Of a stretch of DNA of 17,983 nt, positions 1-9,750 are shown piece by piece; position 1 is the stretch's first letter, and each line of letters begins with the position of its first letter. The stretch covers positions 1-17,983 of the forward strand of contig DASYSL010000202.1 of the NCBI GenBank assembly GCA_036003365.1, in the 5' to 3' direction. Under the pieces are notes generated by a model. The model was not told the origin of the DNA. It saw nothing but the letters and a program-made list of their open reading frames with translations, and did no database searches. Origin of the DNA: DASYSL01 sp036003365. Its GTDB lineage: Bacteria; Eisenbacteria; RBG-16-71-46; DASYSL01. The position numbers and the translations under genes were made by a program.

Positions 1-56
1 GCAGTCCTACGACAAAGCAACAGCCGATCTGGCGCATGGCGGAGACTCTCCAGTGG

Positions 57-75
57 AAAAGGGCTCAAGGAGCCT
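57..75 (-). terminator. possible weak terminator of the rex-GNAT unit
   Basis: On the minus strand a GGCTC / GAGCC stem with a 3-nt loop is followed by CTTTTCC. It lies about 95 nt downstream of the acetyltransferase stop. The stem is short and has only four T, so this is a weak intrinsic terminator at best. Nothing else is recognisable in bases 1-167. Confidence 0.35.
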
Positions 76-121
76 AGCGCTTACCCTCCCTCGCGTCCAT
101 TCGCGAATATCGGGCGCGGCG

Positions 122-136
122 ATCGGCCGGGCCGAT
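122..136. other. small GC hairpin after the acetyltransferase gene
   Basis: ATCGGC and GCCGAT form a 6-bp stem with a 3-nt loop, about 30 nt past the acetyltransferase stop. No T tract follows on either strand. It may slow RNA polymerase or protect a 3' end, but it is not a convincing terminator. Confidence 0.3.
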
Positions 137-167
137 GACCGTCCTGATCGAGGTCTTCCTAGAGTCC

Positions 168-965
168 TTACCGAGGATCCTTCACCAGCACCGTCCTCGT
201 ATACGTGGGGCGGAAGCCCCAGCGCTCGAAGTTGCGCTGCGAGCCGCTGCCGGCGAGCGTGGTGACGCGGAGGAGGTCGGCGCCCAGGCGGCGCGCCGAC
301 TCGACGCGCGCGCGGATGAGCTCGCGATGCACGCCGCGGCCGCGATGCACGCCCAGGACGCTGGTGCCGAAGAAACCGGCGAGTCCTTCGCGCAGGCCCA
401 GGGCGGCGGCGCCGGCGACCACGCCCTCGACCCGCGCCAGGAAGACTTCCACATCCGCAATCCGGGCGAAGGCGCGAAACGCGGGGAGCACGGCCGCGAG
501 CGCATTCTCCTCGAAGAACCCGCGGGCGCAGGTCTCGGCCCACAGGTCGAGCTCGTCCGGCGCGGCGCGGCTCACCGCCACGTCCGGCGTCGGCGGCGCC
601 GGCGTCACGGCCCGCGGATCGACCGCCAGCGCGTTCTCGAACTCCTGCACGTGGAAGCCGCGGCGCGAAAGCTCGAGCAGCGAAGGATGGGCGAGCGGGC
701 AGACCACGACCTGCGCCGGAACGTCGCGCTCGAAATAGAACGCCTCGAGGCGGTCGAGATCGTCTCCCGACACCGCCCCGTGCATGCCCACGCCCTTGGC
801 CTGGTTGAGAAAGTCGACGCCTTCGGCGTAGGTCGCCCAACCGCCCCCCACAGCCTCCATCGCGACACCCTTGCCGGTGGCGCGCCCGTAGGCTTGGGCG
901 CAGGTCGTGATGCCGAAGGCCTCGTCTTCCTCGATGCGGCGCGCCAGCGCGAGGTCGGCGATCAT
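168..965 (-). CDS. GNAT-family N-acetyltransferase
   Basis: This 265-residue protein is predicted to be cytosolic and to move an acetyl group from acetyl-CoA to an unknown acceptor. The C-terminal half (about 130-262) is the GNAT fold: the acetyl-CoA loop is HRGRGVH at 207-213, and GSQRNFERWGFRP at 240-252 is the usual late asparagine plus GF element. The N-terminal half (1-118) looks like the degenerate GNAT-like half of a known two-domain subfamily, with 'ELSRRGFHVQEFENAL' where one expects the end of a GNAT unit. Its ATG overlaps the rex stop as ATGA, so the two are probably translationally coupled and co-transcribed. The start is fixed by that overlap. The substrate cannot be inferred from sequence. 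Confidence 0.9.
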   Translation of the reverse strand: MIADLALARRIEEDEAFGITTCAQAYGRATGKGVAMEAVGGGWATYAEGVDFLNQAKGVGMHGAVSGDDLDRLEAFYFERDVPAQVVVCPLAHPSLLELSRRGFHVQEFENALAVDPRAVTPAPPTPDVAVSRAAPDELDLWAETCARGFFEENALAAVLPAFRAFARIADVEVFLARVEGVVAGAAALGLREGLAGFFGTSVLGVHRGRGVHRELIRARVESARRLGADLLRVTTLAGSGSQRNFERWGFRPTYTRTVLVKDPR

Positions 966-1591
966 CGCGTCCCGGCGCGGAGCGCGAACGCCAGGCTCTC
1001 GAGCTCGACCGCGAGGTTCACGTCGCGCAGCGTGACCCCGCGCGGCACGGTGAGCTTGCGCGGCGCAAAGTTGAGCAGCGCCTTGACGCCCCCGGCGACC
1101 ACCACGTCGGCGGCCTCCTGGGCCGCCCGCGCCGGCGTGGCGATGACGCCGATCTCCACCGCGCGCTCGCGCGCGATCTCGGCGAAGCGATCCATGGGCT
1201 CGATGACCAGATCATCGCCCAGGCGCTGGCCGATGCGCTCTGGCGCAATGTCGAACACGGCCACCACGTCGAAGCCGCGGGCGCGGAATTCCTTGTACGT
1301 AGAGAGAGCCGTGCCCACGTTGCCCGCGCCCACGATGGCCACGCGCCAGCGGCGCGACAAGCCGAGGATGCCGCGGATCGCGGTGCGCAGGCTGTCGACC
1401 TCGTAGCCGTAGCCGCGCCGCCCGAACGAGCCGAAGTGCGAGAGATCCTTGCGCACCTGCGCCGAGGTCACGCCCGTGCGCTCGGCCAGCTCCTTGGACG
1501 AGGCGATACTTTCCCCTTGCTGCACGAGATCGTCGAGCACGCGCACATAGCCCGAGAGCCGGCGAATGGTGGAGGCGGAGATGCGTTCCAT
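962..1591 (-). CDS. rex: redox-sensing transcriptional repressor Rex
   Basis: Rex is a homodimeric DNA-binding protein that senses the NADH/NAD+ ratio and represses respiratory and fermentative genes when NADH is low. At 209 residues the length is typical. The N-terminal winged helix (1-80) includes SAQVRKDLSHFG and the family signature FGRRGYGY at 56-63. The Rossmann NAD(H) domain carries VGAGNVG at 87-93, a D at the end of the second strand (AVFDIAP), NFAP at 174-177, and the C-terminal VNLAVELE element used in domain swapping. A purine-rich AAGGGAG lies just before the ATG. The gene follows gyrA after 91 nt containing a stable hairpin, and overlaps the acetyltransferase by ATGA. I see no full Rex operator upstream, only a half-site-like TCGTGAA. 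Confidence 0.96.
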   Translation of the reverse strand: MERISASTIRRLSGYVRVLDDLVQQGESIASSKELAERTGVTSAQVRKDLSHFGSFGRRGYGYEVDSLRTAIRGILGLSRRWRVAIVGAGNVGTALSTYKEFRARGFDVVAVFDIAPERIGQRLGDDLVIEPMDRFAEIARERAVEIGVIATPARAAQEAADVVVAGGVKALLNFAPRKLTVPRGVTLRDVNLAVELESLAFALRAGTR

Positions 1592-1635
1592 GCGCTCCCT
1601 TCAAGCACCTTTTTTCACGAGCGCGGGCAAAGCGA

Positions 1636-1667
1636 AGGGCCGGACACCGTAGTGGGCGTCCGGCCCT
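1636..1667 (-). terminator. hairpin between gyrA and rex, probable gyrA-unit terminator
   Basis: A perfect 10-bp inverted repeat (AGGGCCGGAC / GTCCGGCCCT) lies 16 nt past the gyrA stop. In minus-strand RNA the stem extends by three more pairs, one of them G-U, to 13 bp with a 6-nt loop. In plus-strand RNA that position is an A-C mismatch, which favours a role on the minus strand. Only a weak tract (TTCGCTTTGCC) follows, so termination may be partial and allow read-through into rex. Confidence 0.6.
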
Positions 1668-1682
1668 CGCGCCTGTTCGCGA

Positions 1683-4196
1683 CTACTCTTCGGCTTCGTC
1701 GTCGGGCGTGCTGCCGTTGCCCGACGGCGCGCCCTCGGCTGCGTCTCCCGCGGCAACGGACTCGCCCTCTTCGCCGATCACGCGCGTCACGTCGGTCACC
1801 TGGTCGCCCTCTTCGAGCTGCACCATGCGCACGCCCTGCGTGTTGCGCCCGATCAGCGAGATGCCGCGCACCGGCATGCGGATCACCTGGCCCTGGCGCG
1901 TGATCACCATCAGCTCCTCGCCGTCGACCACTTCCTTCACGGCCACCACGTTGCCGTTCCGCTCCGTGGTCTTGATGGTGATGATGCCGAGGCCGCCACG
2001 ATGGCTGACGCGATACTCGCCGATCTCCGAGCGCTTGCCGAAGCCGTTCTCGGTCACGGTGAGAAGCGTGCCCTCGCGCTTGACCGCGACCAGCGACACG
2101 ACCTGGTCGCCGTCCTCGAGCGTCGCCGCCTTCACGCCGTAGGTGGTGCGGCCCATGGGGCGCGCCTCGCGCTCGTGGAAGCGGATCGCCTTGCCCAGCC
2201 TCTTGGCCAGGATGAGATCCTGCGTGCCGTCGGTGATCAGCGCTTCGATGAGCTCGTCGCCGTCCTCGAGCAGGATGGCGTTGATGCCCGAGCGGCGCGG
2301 ATTGCCGTAGGCCGAGAGCACGGTCTTCTTGATCAGGCCCGCGCGCGTGGCCAGCACCAGGAAGTGCTGGTCGTCGAACTCGCGCACCGGCACCACGGCC
2401 TGCACGCGGTCCTCGCGTTCCATCTCGATCAGGTTCACGATCGGCCGGCCCTTGGCCGCGCGGCCCGCCTGGTCGATCTCGTGCACCTTGAGCCAGTAGC
2501 AGCGCCCGCGACTGGTGAGCACGAGCAGGTACGAGTGCATCTGCGCCACGAAGAGGTGCTCGATCCAGTCCTCTTCCTTGGTGCGGGCTCCGATCAGGCC
2601 TTTGCCGCCACGGCGCTGCGAGCGGTAGAGGCTCACCGAGTTGCGCTTGATGTAGCCGGCGTGCGAGACCGTGACGACCATGTCCTCGTTCTGGATGAGA
2701 TCTTCGATCGAGAAGTCGCCCTCCTCGGGCACGATCTCGGTGCGGCGCTCGTCGGCGTACTTCTTCTTCAGGTCGAGCACTTCGGTCTTGATGATGCTCA
2801 GCATCTTGGCCGTCGAGGCCAGGATGGAGCGCAGCTCCTCGATGAGCTTGATGGTCTCGAGGTACTCCTGCTCGATCTTCTCGCGCTCGAGGCCGGTCAA
2901 GCGCGCCAGCCGCATGTCGAGGATGGCGTTGGCCTGGATCTCGGACAGGCCGAAGCGCGACATGAGGCCGGTGCGCGCCGCCTCCGTGTCCTTCGACTTC
3001 TTGATCAGCTCGATGACCGCGTCGATGTTGTCGAGCGCGATCTTGTAGCCCTCGAGGATGTGGGCCCGGCGCTCGGCCTCGGCGAGGTCGAACTCGGTGC
3101 GCCGGCGCACCACGATCTGGCGGTGCTTCACGTACTCGTCGATGAGCTGGCGCAGCGTGAGCGTCTGCGGGCGCCCGTCGACCAACGCCAGCATGATGGC
3201 GCCGAAGGTGGTCTGGAGCGGCGTGTGGACGTAGAGCTGGTTCAAGACGACGCGCGGCTGCGCGTCCTTCTTGAGCTCGATCACCACGCGCGTGCCCTCG
3301 CGATCGGACTCGTCGCGCAGGTCGGAGATGCCCTCGATCTTCCCGTCTTTCACCAGGTCGGCGATCTTCTCGAGCAGGTTGGCCTTGTTGACTTGGAAGG
3401 GGATCTCGGTGACCACGAGGCTCATGCGCCCGGCGCGCCCCTCTTCGGTGGCGACACGGGCGCGCACGCGGATGAGCCCGCGCCCCTTCTCGTAGCAATC
3501 GCGGATGCCCTGCAGCCCGTAGATAATGGCGCCGGTCGGGAAATCCGGACCCTTGACGATGCGCAGCAATTCTTCCTGCGGCAGGTCGGGCTGGTCGATC
3601 ACCCTGGCGATGGCGTCGGCGATCTCGCCCAGGTTGTGCGGCGGAATCTCGGTCGCCATGCCCACCGCGATGCCGCTCGACCCGTTGACGAGCAGGTTGG
3701 GCAGCACGGCCGGCAGCACCACCGGCTCCTCGCGCGTCTCGTCGTAGTTGGGGCGGAAATCGACCGTGTTCTTTTCGAGGTCGGCCAGCATCTCCATGGC
3801 CACCGGCGTGAGGCGTGCCTCGGTGTAGCGCATGGCCGCCGGCGCGTCGCCGTCGACCGAGCCGAAGTTGCCTTGGCCGTCGACCAGCGGGTAGCGCATG
3901 TTGAATTCCTGCGCCAGCCGCACCAGCGTGGGATAGACGACCTGCTCGCCGTGAGGATGGTAGTTGCCCGAGGTGTCGCCGGCGATCTTGGCGCACTTGC
4001 GGTACGGGCGCCCGGGCGCCAGCCCAAGATCGTTCATGGCGACGAGAATGCGGCGCTGCGAGGGCTTGAGACCGTCCCGGACGTCGGGGAGCGCCCGCGA
4101 GACGATGACCGACATCGAGTAATCGATGTACGAGGTCTTCATCTCGTCCTTGATGTTGGTGGGCACCAGCTTCTGTCCTGGCGTCAACGAGCTCAT
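1683..4196 (-). CDS. gyrA: DNA gyrase subunit A
   Basis: GyrA is the breakage-reunion subunit of gyrase, which adds negative supercoils as an A2B2 complex. The protein has 837 residues. The winged-helix/tower part (about 1-500) has catalytic Tyr124 in AAMRYTEARL. The C-terminal beta-pinwheel begins with the GyrA box QRRGGKG at 527-533, which marks GyrA rather than ParC. The tail is acidic, ending DDEAEE. The quinolone region reads HPHGEQVVYPTLVR (80-93), so the positions equal to E. coli Ser83 and Asp87 are Gln85 and Pro89. An AGGAAGG ribosome site lies 4 nt before the ATG. The gene lies 64 nt after gyrB with no terminator seen between them, so they are probably co-transcribed, and a 13-bp hairpin follows. 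Confidence 0.98.
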   Translation of the reverse strand: MSSLTPGQKLVPTNIKDEMKTSYIDYSMSVIVSRALPDVRDGLKPSQRRILVAMNDLGLAPGRPYRKCAKIAGDTSGNYHPHGEQVVYPTLVRLAQEFNMRYPLVDGQGNFGSVDGDAPAAMRYTEARLTPVAMEMLADLEKNTVDFRPNYDETREEPVVLPAVLPNLLVNGSSGIAVGMATEIPPHNLGEIADAIARVIDQPDLPQEELLRIVKGPDFPTGAIIYGLQGIRDCYEKGRGLIRVRARVATEEGRAGRMSLVVTEIPFQVNKANLLEKIADLVKDGKIEGISDLRDESDREGTRVVIELKKDAQPRVVLNQLYVHTPLQTTFGAIMLALVDGRPQTLTLRQLIDEYVKHRQIVVRRRTEFDLAEAERRAHILEGYKIALDNIDAVIELIKKSKDTEAARTGLMSRFGLSEIQANAILDMRLARLTGLEREKIEQEYLETIKLIEELRSILASTAKMLSIIKTEVLDLKKKYADERRTEIVPEEGDFSIEDLIQNEDMVVTVSHAGYIKRNSVSLYRSQRRGGKGLIGARTKEEDWIEHLFVAQMHSYLLVLTSRGRCYWLKVHEIDQAGRAAKGRPIVNLIEMEREDRVQAVVPVREFDDQHFLVLATRAGLIKKTVLSAYGNPRRSGINAILLEDGDELIEALITDGTQDLILAKRLGKAIRFHEREARPMGRTTYGVKAATLEDGDQVVSLVAVKREGTLLTVTENGFGKRSEIGEYRVSHRGGLGIITIKTTERNGNVVAVKEVVDGEELMVITRQGQVIRMPVRGISLIGRNTQGVRMVQLEEGDQVTDVTRVIGEEGESVAAGDAAEGAPSGNGSTPDDEAEE

Positions 4197-4260
4197 CGAT
4201 CCTTCCTATGCGCGGGAGCGGGTGCGGGAGTGCGGCCTCCCGTCACGGTGATCGAGCGCC

Positions 4261-6284
<2,024 letters not shown>

Positions 6285-6294
<10 letters not shown>

Positions 6295-6614
6295 GTACTC
6301 TCGCCTTCACGGGGACTTGCCAGAATCAGTCGCAGCTCGCGCACCGCACCCGAGCCGCAGCGTTCGTCCAGACTCTTTCGGATGCGCACTTGGTGGAAGC
6401 GGATCTCCTGCAGCCACACCGGCGACACCGCTTCCACGGTGAGCACGCCGCCCTGGAATTTCGTCGCGCGGGCGTAACCGGCCAGCTTGTCACCGACGAC
6501 CGCGCGCCAGGCTTCGAGGACGTTGGACGCCTGGAGGGTCTCGGTGAGCCCGAGACCGCCGAGCACTTGGGGGAGCAGATCGCCGACCTTGGTCGAGCGC
6601 GCCCGTCCTCTCAT
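6285..6614 (-). CDS. dciA: DciA-like (DUF721) replicative helicase loader/operator
   Basis: DciA is the ancestral bacterial protein that helps load the DnaB helicase, used where DnaC or DnaI loaders are absent. The product has 109 residues with a DUF721 core: EAWRAVVGDKLAGYARATKF at 34-53, then GGVLTVEAVSPVWLQEIRFH (55-74), where the W-x-Q-E-x-R pattern is typical. A basic helix and VRELRLIL follow. The start is the ATG overlapping the dnaN stop (ATGA), and the gene ends 10 nt inside gyrB, so dnaN, dciA and gyrB look translationally coupled. A longer in-frame extension into dnaN is possible on paper, but it lacks family similarity and is a GC artefact. The common order is dnaN-recF-dciA-gyrB; recF is missing here. 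Confidence 0.9.
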
Positions 6615-7786
6615 CCGCGCCGGCCGGCCCCCGCCATCGCCACCTCGTTGGTCTCGGGCAGGCGCAGCGGCATGATCAGGCACAGCAGCTCTTCGTCCTT
6701 GTCGGTGGGTCCGCCGTCGGGCTCGATGATGCCGGCGTTGGTCGGCTTGTCGAGCCGCACCACGGCGCGCTCGGAGTCGAGGCTCTTGAGGATGTCGAGC
6801 AGGTAGTTGGCGTTGTACGCGACCGAGAGCGGCTCGTCGTCGTAACGGCCCTCGATCGTCTCCTCGCCCGAGCCCACGTCGGTGGTGTTGACGCGCACCG
6901 TGACCTTGTTCGGGCCGACATCGAGCCGGACCTGGTGCGTGATGTTGTCCGAGTGCGTCGACACGCGGTCGACCGCCTCGCGCATCTCGCCGCGCGCGAT
7001 GCTCAGGAGCTTCTGGTTGGTCTTGGGGATGACCTGCTCGTAGTTGGGATAAGGACCCTCGAGCAGACGCGTGAACACGACGACGTCGTAGGCCCCCACC
7101 TTCATGCGGAACGCGGCTTGGTTGCGCGCCGGCGCCAGGCCCATCTCGACCGGGCTCGTGGCCTCGGCGGCCATGCGGCCGAGCAGCGCCACGGTGCGCC
7201 CCGGCACCACGAATCCGTCCTTGCCCAGGGCGCCGAAGCTGCCCTGGCGGCGCGCCCGCGCCAGACGATGGCCGTCGGTGGCGACCAGCGTGAGGTCCTT
7301 GTCGGTGGCGATGAAGTACACGCCGTTCAGCACGGCGCGCGTCTCGTCCGAGGAGACGGCGTACGACGTGCGCTGAATGAGGCGCGCGAGCACCGGCCCT
7401 TCGATCGAGATGCGGCCTTCGCCCTTCACCTCGGGCGTCATCGGGAAATCCTGATCGTCGAGGCGCGGCACCTGCGACTTGCCCTTGCCGTAGAGCACCG
7501 TCAGTCCGCCATCGTCGTCGGTCACGCGCACCGAACCCTTGGGCAGCTTGCGCACGGCGTCGGAGAAGTGACGCGCCTGCACCGCGACGCGGCCGGCACT
7601 CTTCACCTCGCACGGCACGATGACCGACGTGGTGACATCGAGGTCCGTGCCGGTGATGCGCAGGCCGCCGTCCTGCACCTCGAGCAGCAGCGATTGCAGG
7701 ATGGTCAACGTGCTCTTGGCGGGCACGCTCGACAGCGCCGTGCCCACTCCGAACGCGAGATCCGATTGCTGAATGGTGATGTCCAT
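6611..7786 (-). CDS. dnaN: DNA polymerase III beta subunit (sliding clamp)
   Basis: The beta clamp is a ring-shaped dimer that tethers polymerase III and other repair factors to DNA. The 391 residues hold three clamp domains. Landmarks are TDLDVTTSVIV in domain 1, ATDGHRLA at 169-176, LEGPYPNYEQVIP from 242, and MPLRL at 372-376, which is part of the partner-binding groove and normally ends the protein. Here 15 more residues (PETNEVAMAGAGRRG) follow, possibly kept because the end overlaps dciA. A purine-rich AGGAAGAAGG ribosome site precedes the ATG. The gene is separated from dnaA by 441 nt with a strong terminator, and has its own candidate promoter. Confidence 0.98.
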   Translation of the reverse strand: MDITIQQSDLAFGVGTALSSVPAKSTLTILQSLLLEVQDGGLRITGTDLDVTTSVIVPCEVKSAGRVAVQARHFSDAVRKLPKGSVRVTDDDGGLTVLYGKGKSQVPRLDDQDFPMTPEVKGEGRISIEGPVLARLIQRTSYAVSSDETRAVLNGVYFIATDKDLTLVATDGHRLARARRQGSFGALGKDGFVVPGRTVALLGRMAAEATSPVEMGLAPARNQAAFRMKVGAYDVVVFTRLLEGPYPNYEQVIPKTNQKLLSIARGEMREAVDRVSTHSDNITHQVRLDVGPNKVTVRVNTTDVGSGEETIEGRYDDEPLSVAYNANYLLDILKSLDSERAVVRLDKPTNAGIIEPDGGPTDKDEELLCLIMPLRLPETNEVAMAGAGRRG

Positions 7787-7881
7787 GCGAGTGCCTTCTT
7801 CCTCTGGAATCGGGGGCGTCCTGGCGGGGACGCCGGGGCGAAGAGAGCCGCGAGAAATGGCGAGTTCGGGTGCCCTGTCGC

Positions 7882-7910
7882 AGTATAGAAACGGGGGGCG
7901 TCGGAAGCAA
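7882..7910 (-). promoter_or_regulatory. candidate sigma-70-type promoter of the dnaN-gyrA unit
   Basis: On the minus strand TTGCTT (7910-7905) and TATACT (7887-7882) are separated by exactly 17 nt. The -10 matches TATAAT at five of six positions. The predicted start near 7875 gives a leader of about 90 nt before the dnaN ATG. Because an intrinsic terminator closes dnaA upstream, this unit needs its own promoter, which supports the call. Confidence 0.65.
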
Positions 7911-7918
7911 CGCCAGAG

Positions 7919-8056
7919 TTATCCTAAGGTCCTATGATTTCAATGCTTTAAATCTTTCAGAACCCTAGTTCTAGAAGGAGCGGGGATAAGGCAGGCTCGA
8001 ATCTACGTAACATATTGCGATATAGTAAATTAGGCTGTCTATAGTGGGGTGGACAA
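7919..8056. other. AT-rich dnaA-dnaN spacer, candidate DNA-unwinding half of oriC
   Basis: About 60% A+T (72 of 120 bases from 7921 to 8040), in sharp contrast to the GC-rich genes around it. DnaA-box-like 9-mers are TTATCCTAA (7919-7927, plus), TTATCCCCG (7989-7981, minus) and TTGTCCACC (8056-8048, minus). Next to the last one come a GTGG step and then TAG (8042), TAG (8031) and TAGTAA (8023-8028), which loosely recalls the box, GC step and DnaA-trio order of B. subtilis-type origins. No gene is visible. The rest of the 441-nt gap holds the dnaN promoter and the dnaA terminator. Confidence 0.5.
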
Positions 8057-8171
8057 CCCAGGGACCTTTCCAGAGCCGTCCCCATGTCCCAAAGGTCGCT
8101 TCGCCAAGCCGCCGGGTTCTCCCCAAATACCCCCGATCCATCCACCCCTTTTCAGGCCCCCTTCCAGCCGG

Positions 8172-8203
8172 AAAAAAGGCCCGGCTCGTCACGGAGCCGG
8201 GCC
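8172..8203 (-). terminator. strong intrinsic terminator of dnaA
   Basis: A perfect 10-bp GC stem (GGCCCGGCTC / GAGCCGGGCC, loop GTCACG) is followed directly on the minus strand by six T (8177-8172). It begins 24 nt past the dnaA stop. This is a textbook rho-independent terminator and makes dnaA a separate transcription unit from dnaN. Confidence 0.93.
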
Positions 8204-8227
8204 CAGGAATCTTCGCCACGAGTCGCC

Positions 8228-9685
8228 TCAGCGCTGGTCGAGCCGCTCCAGGATCTCGCGCAGCGCCCCGCCGACGCGCCCGTCCTTCTCCCGCAGATTC
8301 TCGATCTTGGTGCACGCGTGCAGCACCGTCGAATGATCGCGCTTGAACCACGTGCCCACGTCGGCCAGCGACAACGCCGTGCGCTGGCGCGCCAGGTACA
8401 TGGCCACCTGGCGGGGGAGGGCAATGGTGTTGGTGCGCCGCTTGCCGCGCATGAGGTCCACCGACACGTTGAAGTGATCGGCGGTCACGTGCGCGATGCG
8501 ATCGATGGTGATGGCCGGCGCGTCGGCTGAGGCGTAGTCGCGCAGCACTTCCTCGGCCAGCCCGATGGTGATCTTGGTGCCGCCGAGCTCGGTGAGCGCG
8601 GTGAGCCGCACCAGCACGCCCTCGAGATGCCGCACGTTGGCGCGCACGCGGCTCGCGATCAGGAGCGCGACCTCGTTCGACAGCTCGTAGCCGTAGGCTG
8701 CCGAGCGCTGCTTCAAGATGGCGACTCGCGTCTCGAGGTCCGGCGCCTTGATGTCGGTCACCATGCCCTGGGTGAAGCGCGACACCAGCCGCTCCTCGAG
8801 CCCCTTGATCTCGCGCGGCGCCTTGTCGCTCGTCATCACGATCTGCTTGTGGGCCTCGTGCAGGGCGCCGAACGTGTAGAAGAACTCCTCCTGCGTGCCG
8901 TCCTTGCCGGCCAGGAACTGGATGTCATCGATGAGCAAGAGGTCGACGTTGCGATATTTCTCGCGGAAGGCGAGCTGCTGGCCGCGCTGAATGGCGAAGA
9001 TCATCTCGTTCATGAAGCGTTCGGCCGAAATGTAGAGGACACGGGCCTCGGGACGGCTCTCGAGCACGGCGTGTCCGATCGCCTGCATGCAGTGCGTCTT
9101 GCCGAGGCCCGTTCCCCCGTAGATGAAGAGCGGGTTGTAGTTGAAGCCGGGATTCTCCGCCACCGCAAGGCAGGTGGCGTGGGTCAGCTCGTTGGACGGG
9201 CCGACCACGAAATTGGCGAAGGTGAAGCGTGGGTTGAGCCGCGGCTCGAGGGTCGACACCACGGGCGTGCGGCGCGGGGCGCCCCAGGTCTCGGGGTGGG
9301 AGCCGCCCGAGGTCGGGGGCTCGGGAAGACCGAAGCCTGGGGTCACGCTATTGCTGGCATGAGTGCCGGCGCCGGCGCCCGCGCCGACCATCTCGCGCGG
9401 GCCCTCCAGCTCGGGGCTGATGGCGAAGCGGATCTGCGCCTCGTTGCCCAGCACCGCGCGCACGGCCTCCGAGAGGGGCGAGAGGTAGTGCTCCTGAATC
9501 CAGTCGACGAAGAACAGATTCGGCACCTCGAGCTCGATGAGGTCCGCATTCACCTGGCGCGGCCGCAAGGGCCGGAACCAGGTTTCGAAAGCTTGTTCAC
9601 TGGGAAGCAGTGGCCGGAGAGCGGAGAGAACGCTCTCCCAATCCTCGCAGGGGCCCTGCGGGATGTCCGGGGCGATCGTCTGCAT
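8228..9685 (-). CDS. dnaA: chromosomal replication initiator DnaA
   Basis: DnaA binds DnaA boxes at oriC, forms an ATP-dependent filament and melts the origin. The 485 residues show domain I (about 10-90), a Gly/Ala/Pro-rich linker domain II (about 95-145), AAA+ domain III with Walker A GGTGLGKT at 190-197, Walker B LLIDD at 250-254 and the sensor-2 region RVRANVRHLEG, and a C-terminal helix-turn-helix with YLARQRTALSLADVG then RDHSTVLHA at 449-457. Where most DnaA proteins read FGGRDH(T/S)TV, this one reads FKRDHSTV, one residue shorter. An AAGGA lies about 9 nt before the ATG. The gene is monocistronic, ending at a strong terminator, and DnaA boxes upstream suggest autoregulation. Confidence 0.98.
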   Translation of the reverse strand: MQTIAPDIPQGPCEDWESVLSALRPLLPSEQAFETWFRPLRPRQVNADLIELEVPNLFFVDWIQEHYLSPLSEAVRAVLGNEAQIRFAISPELEGPREMVGAGAGAGTHASNSVTPGFGLPEPPTSGGSHPETWGAPRRTPVVSTLEPRLNPRFTFANFVVGPSNELTHATCLAVAENPGFNYNPLFIYGGTGLGKTHCMQAIGHAVLESRPEARVLYISAERFMNEMIFAIQRGQQLAFREKYRNVDLLLIDDIQFLAGKDGTQEEFFYTFGALHEAHKQIVMTSDKAPREIKGLEERLVSRFTQGMVTDIKAPDLETRVAILKQRSAAYGYELSNEVALLIASRVRANVRHLEGVLVRLTALTELGGTKITIGLAEEVLRDYASADAPAITIDRIAHVTADHFNVSVDLMRGKRRTNTIALPRQVAMYLARQRTALSLADVGTWFKRDHSTVLHACTKIENLREKDGRVGGALREILERLDQR

Positions 9686-9720
9686 GGAGCGTGTCCTTTT
9701 TCGAAGATGTGAGCGGTTTC

Positions 9721-9750
9721 AGTATCGGAGGTTTTCCACAGACCGTCGAA
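9721..9750 (-). promoter_or_regulatory. candidate dnaA promoter with an embedded DnaA box
   Basis: On the minus strand TTCGAC (9750-9745) and GATACT (9726-9721) are 18 nt apart. The 9-mer TGTGGAAAA, the complement of the DnaA-box-consensus TTTTCCACA at 9732-9740, fills half the spacer. DnaA bound there would block RNA polymerase, the known autorepression logic of dnaA promoters. The predicted start leaves about 30 nt before the ATG. Confidence 0.55.

Noticed and set aside
52..60. DnaA-box-like AGTGGAAAA near the left end
   Set aside because: It is a single isolated match far from the origin cluster and is expected by chance.
1592..1620. Rex operator upstream of rex
   Set aside because: Only one half-site-like TCGTGAA is present on the minus strand. 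The matching TTCACAA half is absent at the right spacing.
4227..4244. Hairpin between gyrB and gyrA as a terminator
   Set aside because: GGGAG/CTCCC is only 5 bp with no T tract. gyrB and gyrA more likely share a transcript.
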